Positions 1 to 3,716 of a stretch of 7,286 nt of DNA are shown here, piece after piece. The translations under genes were made by a program, and so were the position numbers. Source of the stretch: Bacteroidetes bacterium 4572_114 (GTDB taxonomy: Bacteria > Bacteroidota > Bacteroidia > Bacteroidales > 4484-276). The stretch spans positions 1 to 7,286 of the forward strand of contig NIVA01000202.1 of NCBI GenBank assembly GCA_002254335.1. The letters run 5' to 3'. Below the pieces are notes generated by a model that was given only the letters and a program-made list of their open reading frames with translations, was not told where the DNA came from and ran no database searches. How positions within the stretch are numbered: position 1 is the stretch's first letter; the number at the start of each line of letters is the position of its first letter.

Positions 1-230
1 GGCATCCTATTAATATCGTCCACTACTTCATCAAATGGTTCAGAATGGATAATCCCGGAATATTTCCAGAACTCGCCCCAGAACAATCCGGGGTTTTCTA
101 CACTCCAGTTGTGTAACGCTTTATAGGTGGGTTCAGCGAGTCCATATTTCTTGTTCATCAGATGCAGAAATGCATACATCTGCGATTGTTTCAATTTTTC
201 AGGATCGGGTTGCCACAGCATTTTATTCAT
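1..230 (-). CDS. Acetoacetyl-CoA synthetase (acetoacetate--CoA ligase), N-terminal part, cut by window edge
   Basis: The gene starts at the ATG at 230 and runs off the left edge, so 76 complete codons are visible. The protein begins MNKMLWQPDPEKLKQSQMYA and continues with NWSVENPGLFWGEFWKYSGI at residues 41-60. This is the pattern of the ACAS_N cap at the start of acetoacetyl-CoA synthetases and related acetyl-CoA synthetases. The opening LWQPDPE...SQMYAF is more typical of the acetoacetate-specific branch. Known role: a cytosolic adenylate-forming enzyme that makes acetoacetyl-CoA from acetoacetate, ATP and CoA. In leucine breakdown this recovers the acetoacetate released by HMG-CoA lyase, which fits the other acyl-CoA genes here. 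A second in-frame ATG lies at 221; I chose 230 as the longer frame, without a strong ribosome site to decide. The catalytic AMP-binding core is outside the window, so the substrate is inferred from the N-terminus and context. Confidence 0.8.
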   Translation of the reverse strand, partial: MNKMLWQPDPEKLKQSQMYAFLHLMNKKYGLAEPTYKALHNWSVENPGLFWGEFWKYSGIIHSEPFDEVVDDINRM

Positions 231-250
231 CTTTATCTGGGTTTTTGGGT

Positions 251-280
251 TTATTCTATATTAATTTTGAATTTTGACAT
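251..280 (-). pseudogene. Relic of a RAYT 5' end (nine-codon mini-ORF)
   Basis: The 20 bases at 269-288 are identical to those at 1050-1069, which contain the start codon of the RAYT gene. Here the frame reads MSKFKINIE and then stops, while the real gene reads MSKFNSKYRIES. Similarity to the gene start continues weakly past the exact match (AATATAGAATAA against ACAGAATAGAAT). It sits directly beside a degenerate copy of the palindrome at 285-312. I read it as the leftover 5' end of another, decayed RAYT element, or of a short derivative that never carried the whole gene. It could by chance act as a small upstream ORF in the acetoacetyl-CoA synthetase leader. No function is claimed. Confidence 0.5.
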
Positions 281-284
281 TTTT

Positions 285-312
285 GTTGAAACGCACGACC
301 GTGCGTCTCTAC
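285..312. repeat. Solo degenerate REP-like palindrome (copy 1)
   Basis: The core ACGCACGACCGTGCGT at 291-306 is flanked by GTTGAA on the left and CTCTAC on the right. Compared with the intact half-site GTAGAGACGCACGG, the left arm carries several changes (GTTGAAACGCACGA) while the right arm is perfect. It lies 55-82 bp upstream of the acetoacetyl-CoA synthetase start and downstream of the RAYT gene. It would therefore be transcribed as a hairpin in the leader of that gene. Confidence 0.8.
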
Positions 313-341
313 TTGGGATTCATTTTCCTAATTACCTTCTA

Positions 342-374
342 TTTCAGTTGTACGATAATTTCGTACAATTGAGA
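342..374. repeat. Hairpin downstream of the RAYT gene
   Basis: The arms TTGTACGA (348-355) and TCGTACAA (361-368) are perfect inverted repeats around a 5-base loop. The stem extends outward to about 342 and 374 with two G-T wobble pairs. It lies about 40 bp beyond the RAYT stop codon. On neither strand is it followed by a clean run of T, so it is a poor match to an intrinsic terminator. It may help end RAYT transcription or mark an element boundary, but the sequence does not decide this. Confidence 0.5.
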
Positions 375-410
375 AAAACCTTCCTTTGTCAGTTTCTTTT
401 TTAATTCTAA

Positions 411-1061
411 TTATCTGAATTTATCCTCATTCCAATTTTTCGGGTTATTTTTGATGTAGTTTTTTATGCGCCAATATTCGTTCCCATCCCGAATAACATG
501 ATCGTTGTAGTTTGATTGCCAGAATTTATTTTCCCTGTTAAATTTTTCAATTGGTAAATTGTGGGAATCAATAAAATCATCAATTTTTGTTGTTACCGCC
601 GATTTATATCCGGCCATGAATGATGATAATGATTTTGGTTTTCGGATACAATTGGGGTGTGGGGATTGCGGGGATTGCGGGGAATGTGGGGAATGTGGGG
701 AATGTAGAGACGCACGGCCGTGCGTCTGTACGTGGGAATCATCGTGGGAATCGTGGGAATCATCGTGGGAATCATCGTGGGAATCGCCCATTTTATTAAT
801 AATTACAATCGCATGCAAATGGTTTGGCATCATAATATATTCGTCCAGGATTAATTCCTTTCGCATTTTAAATGATTTGTGCCATTCGTTGTTGGCAATT
901 TTTCCAAAATCAGAAAGGATCATTTCGCCATTTTCAATTTTCCCCAATATGCATTTCATGTTTTGAATTACTGGCGTAATAAAATAATACCCGTTACCGG
1001 AATAATCCCAGCCGGGCATTCTGTTTGATTCTATTCTGTATTTGCTATTGAATTTTGACAT
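411..1061 (-). CDS. REP-associated tyrosine transposase (RAYT; Y1/HUH, IS200-like) with repeat-filled insert
   Basis: This 216-residue protein has the Y1 transposase layout. An N-terminal segment contains GNGYYFIT (residues 22-29). The metal-binding HUH motif is MPNHLHAIV (78-86; HLH at 81-83). The likely catalytic tyrosine is Tyr152 in FMAGYKSAVT. The C-terminal signature is FWQSNYNDHVIRDG (180-193), followed by NYIKNNPKNW (201-210), which is typical of TnpA_REP proteins. Family knowledge: such single-strand DNA nucleases cut and join at short palindromes, usually as single-copy genes flanked by their own REP sequences. That is the situation here (285-312, 1120-1218). Residues about 92-137 form a low-complexity insert of SHDD and SPH/SPQ repeats between the HUH motif and the tyrosine helix. 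It is encoded by two tandem-repeat tracts with a copy of the palindrome between them. All key residues are intact and the frame is open, so activity is possible but not shown. Confidence 0.88.
   Translation of the reverse strand: MSKFNSKYRIESNRMPGWDYSGNGYYFITPVIQNMKCILGKIENGEMILSDFGKIANNEWHKSFKMRKELILDEYIMMPNHLHAIVIINKMGDSHDDSHDDSHDSHDDSHVQTHGRASLHSPHSPHSPQSPQSPHPNCIRKPKSLSSFMAGYKSAVTTKIDDFIDSHNLPIEKFNRENKFWQSNYNDHVIRDGNEYWRIKNYIKNNPKNWNEDKFR
661..705. repeat. 9-bp tandem repeat tract inside the RAYT gene
   Basis: Five 9-bp units follow each other: two of GGGGATTGC, then three of GGGGAATGT, with a partial unit GGGGTGT just before. On the coding strand they specify SPH/SPQ tripeptides. The 9-bp period keeps the frame when units are gained or lost. 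The tract abuts the palindrome at 704-731. Confidence 0.9.
704..731. repeat. REP-like palindrome embedded in the RAYT coding sequence (copy 2)
   Basis: The left arm is GTAGAGACGCACGG (704-717) and the right arm is CCGTGCGTCTGTAC (718-731), so 13 of 14 positions pair. It is read in frame as the peptide VQTHGRASLH, residues 111-120 of the transposase. It lies exactly between the 9-bp repeats and the 12/9-bp repeats. It carries the outer GTAG that RAYT-associated REPs of enterobacteria also show at the foot of the hairpin. Confidence 0.92.
733..786. repeat. 12/9-bp tandem repeat tract inside the RAYT gene
   Basis: Five units are built on TGGGAATC: TGGGAATCATCG (12 bp), TGGGAATCG (9), then 12, 12 and 9 bp, for 54 bp in all. 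Every unit is a multiple of three, and on the coding strand the tract reads as SHDD/SHD repeats. It flanks the embedded palindrome on the side opposite the 661-705 tract and has a different unit sequence. Confidence 0.9.
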
Positions 1062-1119
1062 TTTTGTTGTTGCCGGTAATTAATTGGGCGTTGCCTGTGT
1101 GTGGGTTGCCTGTGGATTG

Positions 1120-1218
1120 CCTGGTAGAGACGCACGGCCGTGCGTCTCTTTACCAGGCAAGACGTACGGCCGTGCGTCTCTTTACCTGGCAAGACGCACG
1201 GCCGTGCGTCTCTACCGG
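1120..1218. repeat. Array of three REP-like palindromes with 32-bp period (BIME-like)
   Basis: Three copies have GGCC centres at 1137/1138, 1169/1170 and 1201/1202, exactly 32 bp apart. The arms extend into alternating CCTGG (1120), CCAGG (1153), CCTGG (1185) and CCGGG boundaries, so neighbouring copies share arms and could pair with each other. The array begins with GTAG at 1124 and ends with CTAC at 1212-1215, the same tetranucleotide on the other strand. The inner units have CAAGAC in place of GTAGAGAC. The middle copy has one C-to-T change (GACGTACGG) that still allows a G-T pair in RNA. It lies just past the acyl-CoA dehydrogenase stop (1225-1227) and upstream of the RAYT gene. It could therefore also stabilise or end the dehydrogenase transcript. 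Confidence 0.9.
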
Positions 1219-1224
1219 GGGGAA

Positions 1225-2373
1225 TTACACCCCCAAATATCTGGAAATAACCAAACGTTGAATTTCGGATGTGCCTTCGCCAATTTGTAGCAGGCGCTGG
1301 TCGCGGTATATCCTTTCTACATCATAATCCTTCATCAGGCCGTAGCCGCCATGTATTTGGACGGCTTCGTCGGCTACTTCGCGGGCTACTTCTGAACAGT
1401 ATAATTTGGTCATTGCTGCTTCTTTTCCGAATGGTTTGTTATTATCTTTTAGCCAGCAGGTACGATAAAGGAACCATCGGGCATGCTCGATCTTCATTGC
1501 CATATCAGCCAGTTTAAAGGCATTGACCTGGAACTTGGAAATTGGTTTCCCGAACTGTTTTCTTTCCTGAGAATATTGCAAGGCCAACTCAAATGCCCCT
1601 TGTGCAGCGCCCAATCCCATGGCGGCAATCGACAGCCGTCCGTTATCGAGGGTCGAAAGCATGATTTTTGAACCTTTGCCTATCTCGCCCAGCAAATTTT
1701 CTTTGGGCACACGGCAATCATCAAAATAGAGTTCTGCCGTGTCGGATGCACGCCACATCATTTTGCCGTGCATGGTAACCCTTTTAAAACCGGGGGTATC
1801 TTTATCTACAACAAATGTTGTAAATTCCTTTTTGCCATTTTCAAAAGTTTTTGTTACTGTCTGCACCGCCGAGCCGATGGAAATTTCGGAAGATCCGTTG
1901 GTAATAAAAATCTTCGATCCATTGATAACCCATTCATCACCATCAAGTACAGCAGTAGTTTTTGATCCCCTTGAATCGGACCCGGCATTGGCTTCGGTAA
2001 GCCCGAAACCCCACAGAGCCTCGCCTGTGCAAAGTTGGGGCAAGTATTTCATTTTTTGTTCTTCGGTACCAAAATAGTAAATCGGCCCGATACCCAGAGA
2101 GTTATGGGCGGCAAGGGTTGCTGCCTGGCTACCATCAACACGGGCAAGCTCTTCCACAGCAATGATATATGCCAGGGTATCTAAATCCTGTCCGCCGTAT
2201 TTTTCGGGCAGGTACATCCCAAACAACCCCAACTCCCCTATCTTGCGGGTGAGTTCAATTGAGAATTCAGCTTTTTCGTCCAGGTCTTTTGCAACCGGCC
2301 GTATTTCGCGCTCGGCAAAATCGCGTACCGTTTCGCGGATCATTTTGTGTTCTTCTGTGAGTTCAAAGTTCAT
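1225..2373 (-). CDS. Acyl-CoA dehydrogenase (short-/branched-chain type)
   Basis: This 382-residue FAD flavoprotein has the full length and domain order of the family: an N-terminal helical domain (about 1-118), a beta domain (about 119-230) and a C-terminal helical domain (about 231-382). Visible motifs are GFGLTEANAGSD (122-133, first signature), RKQFGKPI (271-278), and QIHGGYGLMKDYDVERIYRD (339-358). These are followed by IGEGTSEIQR, where Glu366 sits at the position of the MCAD/SCAD catalytic base. The enzyme removes two hydrogens from the C2-C3 bond of an acyl-CoA and passes electrons to ETF. The neighbouring carboxylase and hydratase suggest a branched-chain acyl-CoA substrate. However, classical isovaleryl-CoA dehydrogenases usually lack Glu at this position and carry the base on helix G. 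Here helix G reads TLDNGRLSI, as in butyryl-/2-methylbutyryl-type enzymes, so the substrate stays open. The ATG at 2373 gives the expected MNFELTEEH start. Confidence 0.93.
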   Translation of the reverse strand: MNFELTEEHKMIRETVRDFAEREIRPVAKDLDEKAEFSIELTRKIGELGLFGMYLPEKYGGQDLDTLAYIIAVEELARVDGSQAATLAAHNSLGIGPIYYFGTEEQKMKYLPQLCTGEALWGFGLTEANAGSDSRGSKTTAVLDGDEWVINGSKIFITNGSSEISIGSAVQTVTKTFENGKKEFTTFVVDKDTPGFKRVTMHGKMMWRASDTAELYFDDCRVPKENLLGEIGKGSKIMLSTLDNGRLSIAAMGLGAAQGAFELALQYSQERKQFGKPISKFQVNAFKLADMAMKIEHARWFLYRTCWLKDNNKPFGKEAAMTKLYCSEVAREVADEAVQIHGGYGLMKDYDVERIYRDQRLLQIGEGTSEIQRLVISRYLGV

Positions 2374-2432
2374 ATTTTAGATTTTTGTATGTTTTGATGA
2401 ATGATTACAATTTAGGTGCTATGGTTATTTTT

Positions 2433-3041
2433 CTATTCTAAAATTATCGGTTTCGAAAATACATTTTTATCAGTCCATACTGTAAGAAAATACACTCCCC
2501 TGGGTAAATTACTTAAATCCAGATATTTCGATTTTTTATATTCGTCAATAATTTCTCCGGATGAACTTATTATTATGATTTTTTCAATGTCTGATTCAGA
2601 GTCAATTTTTAATTTACCAGATGTAGGATTTGGAAAAAATTTCAATTTAGGATGCGTTATATCATTTACCCCTATTAAATGACCTACAACATACGCAGAA
2701 TCAACATAATCTGATTCTAATAGTGTAGAATTGTAAATTGCGGTAACATGTATCCAAAAATCATCTCCATTGAAAACCAAAAAATCCTCACCACAATTTG
2801 CACCAGCTTCTGTATGATAAAGGTTGTCGTCAATTTGAAATCTATAAAGCTCCGCGTTGCGATAAATATTATAACCTACTAAAGTGTCTTGTGAAGGATC
2901 AGGATTGTCCCATGAAAGAACAAAATAATTATTTGGCGTGACATACCAATGATCCCATTCTAAATTATTTATTGGATTAAGCTGTCCGAATGATGATTGC
3001 ACCACGGCAAAAGTTGCAATAATAAATATTAGTTTTTTCAT
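2433..3041 (-). CDS. Secreted T9SS substrate with fibronectin-III-like domain and type A sorting domain
   Basis: I chose the ATG at 3041, giving 202 residues, because a signal peptide follows at once: MKKLIFIIATFAVVQSSFGQ, with probable cleavage just before Gln20. The frame is open to an ATG at 3065, but that would place eight residues before the signal peptide and lies in the inverted repeat at 3064-3081. Residues about 24-115 (LEWDHWYVTPNNYFVLSWDN, then LVGYNIYRN and FWIHVTAIYNS) have the strand pattern of a fibronectin type III domain. The last 70 residues, from FFPNPTSGKLKID to LPRGVYFLTVWTD and SKPIILE, form a type A C-terminal sorting domain. Known role of that domain: it directs export across the outer membrane by the type IX system and is then removed or anchored. 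No enzymatic motif is visible, so it may be an adhesion or binding protein. Its relation to the acyl-CoA genes on both sides is unclear. Confidence 0.88.
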   Translation of the reverse strand: MKKLIFIIATFAVVQSSFGQLNPINNLEWDHWYVTPNNYFVLSWDNPDPSQDTLVGYNIYRNAELYRFQIDDNLYHTEAGANCGEDFLVFNGDDFWIHVTAIYNSTLLESDYVDSAYVVGHLIGVNDITHPKLKFFPNPTSGKLKIDSESDIEKIIIISSSGEIIDEYKKSKYLDLSNLPRGVYFLTVWTDKNVFSKPIILE

Positions 3042-3063
3042 GATTTTGTGTGTTATTTCATAC

Positions 3064-3196
3064 ATGAGTCCAGTCTAAAAAGAATTATTTAGCCGCTAAT
3101 GCGCTAATAAACTTTTCTAATTATCTTGTAATCATGTTTTTGAAAATAATAAAATTTCGCTAATTTTCAAAAACTTCGTTTTTAGACCAGACTCAT
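3064..3196. repeat. 133-bp block with 18-bp terminal inverted repeats (MITE-like)
   Basis: The left end ATGAGTCCAGTCTAAAAA (3064-3081) and the right end (3179-3196; its complement reads ATGAGTCTGGTCTAAAAA) match at 16 of 18 positions. Inside lies a perfect 12-bp inverted repeat, GTTTTTGAAAAT (3136-3147) with its complement at 3163-3174, and an AGCCGCTAATGCGCTAAT motif (3091-3108). There is no ORF and the block is rich in A and T. It fills the space between the toxin stop and the secreted-protein gene exactly. No clear target-site duplication is visible, so a structured intergenic region that did not arise by transposition remains possible. Confidence 0.55.
3136..3174. repeat. Perfect 12-bp inverted repeat, 15-base loop
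   Basis: GTTTTTGAAAAT at 3136-3147 pairs without mismatch with 3163-3174. It is nested in the block bounded by the 18-bp inverted repeats, and together they could fold into a two-level stem. In the direction of transcription it follows the toxin gene but is not followed by a T run, so it is not a convincing intrinsic terminator. Confidence 0.7.
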
Positions 3197-3501
3197 TATT
3201 TACTTCTAAGCCTGTGAGGATTCTGTCTATTGTCAAATAAAGTAACCAAATGAACTTCAAAATCACTAATCCTATAATAAATAGTGGTCTGTTTTGAAAG
3301 CACGGATTTCCTCAACCCTTTAAAATGAACACTCTTAGCAAACAAGAAGGGATTATTCTCAATCAAATTAATCTGGTGATCGAGTAATCGGGCAAATTTT
3401 TGAATTTCTTTTTTTGTCCATCGATTTTCCAAATAATCAATGATATCCCTTAAGTTTCGTAATGCTTCGTCTGACCAAACAATCTTATAAATATTTTTCA
3501 T
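3196..3501 (-). CDS. Type II toxin of the RelE/ParE superfamily
   Basis: Starting at the ATG at 3501 the protein has 101 residues, a usual length for this family. The frame is open 15 codons further, but that part overlaps the antitoxin gene and reads unlike the family. Recognisable parts are the N-terminal strand YKIVWSDEALRNLRDIIDYL, a second helix with LLDHQINLIENNP, and the C-terminal core ending in TTIYYRI, then VHLVTLFDNRQNPHRL. The FDNRQNP ending is common in RelE/ParE toxins of Bacteroidota. Family members either cut ribosome-bound mRNA or inhibit gyrase; the sequence alone does not tell which. The start lies within the last codons of the upstream antitoxin gene (17-bp overlap), the classical arrangement for translational coupling of a toxin-antitoxin pair. 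The stop codon touches the end of the inverted-repeat block at 3064-3196. Confidence 0.85.
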   Translation of the reverse strand: MKNIYKIVWSDEALRNLRDIIDYLENRWTKKEIQKFARLLDHQINLIENNPFLFAKSVHFKGLRKSVLSKQTTIYYRISDFEVHLVTLFDNRQNPHRLRSK

Positions 3502-3697
3502 AAACCTTTCGTGCAGTTTCGTGTGAGTGAACCCTGCCCTCCTCAAAATCCCTTAATCCTCGCTCAATCGATTCCATCTCTTCTTTTTTTAGGGTAAACC
3601 ACCAATCCTTTGATGTAGAATAATCGTTTTTTATCTCGCGAAGCCTCTCAATAACTATCGAATCATTAAGACGTGATATCCATTCAATCAATCCCAA
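3485..3697 (-). CDS. Antitoxin partner of the RelE/ParE toxin
   Basis: This small acidic protein directly precedes and overlaps the toxin. From the TTG at 3697 it has 70 residues. It reads LIEWISRLNDSIVIERLREI, then DWWFTLKKEEMESIERGLRD and FEEGRVHSHETARKVYEKYL. The DWW...EEMESIERGL...GRVHSHE pattern is that of the short antitoxins paired with RelE/ParE toxins in Bacteroidota. These neutralise the toxin by wrapping it with the C-terminal helix. The start is uncertain because no ATG is available. The frame stays open upstream through NNFLTEKLGLIEW to an ATT at 3721 that overlaps the stop of the carboxylase gene, and proteins of this type usually have several residues before the LGLIEW segment. 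With only 19 bp after the carboxylase stop there is little room for a separate promoter, so the pair is probably read from the carboxylase transcript. Confidence 0.75.
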   Translation of the reverse strand: MGLIEWISRLNDSIVIERLREIKNDYSTSKDWWFTLKKEEMESIERGLRDFEEGRVHSHETARKVYEKYL

Positions 3698-3716
3698 TTT
3701 TTCTGTTAAGAAGTTA

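Noticed and set aside
342..410. Open frame of about 23 codons continuing after the RAYT stop in the same frame (LELKKKLTKEGFSQLYEIIV)
   Set aside because: It looks protein-like but is short, has no start codon of its own and overlaps a hairpin. A read-through extension or a remnant of another gene cannot be supported without homologues.
654..787. A CRISPR-like array
   Set aside because: The repeats are 9-12 bp, contiguous and in frame with the gene, without unique spacers or cas genes.
559..966. A 135-codon plus-strand frame opposite the RAYT gene
   Set aside because: It is the reverse of the RAYT gene, made long by the 3-bp-periodic repeats. It has no recognisable protein pattern, while the minus strand has complete transposase motifs.
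1120..1218. A CRISPR array formed by the three palindromes at 32-bp period
   Set aside because: The repeat occupies nearly the whole period and there are no spacers. The units are REP-like palindromes next to a RAYT gene.
1055..1290. Two plus-strand frames across the palindrome array with peptides such as VETHGRASL and TAVRL
   Set aside because: They are translations of the palindromes in different frames and overlap non-coding repeats and the dehydrogenase 3' end. The recurring peptides follow from the repeat, not from protein selection.
3506..3532. TTTCGTGCAGTTTCGTGTG resembling the intergenic TTCGTG repeats of some Bacteroidota
   Set aside because: It lies within the coding sequence of the antitoxin C-terminus (HETARKVYEKYL region), where the protein pattern explains it.
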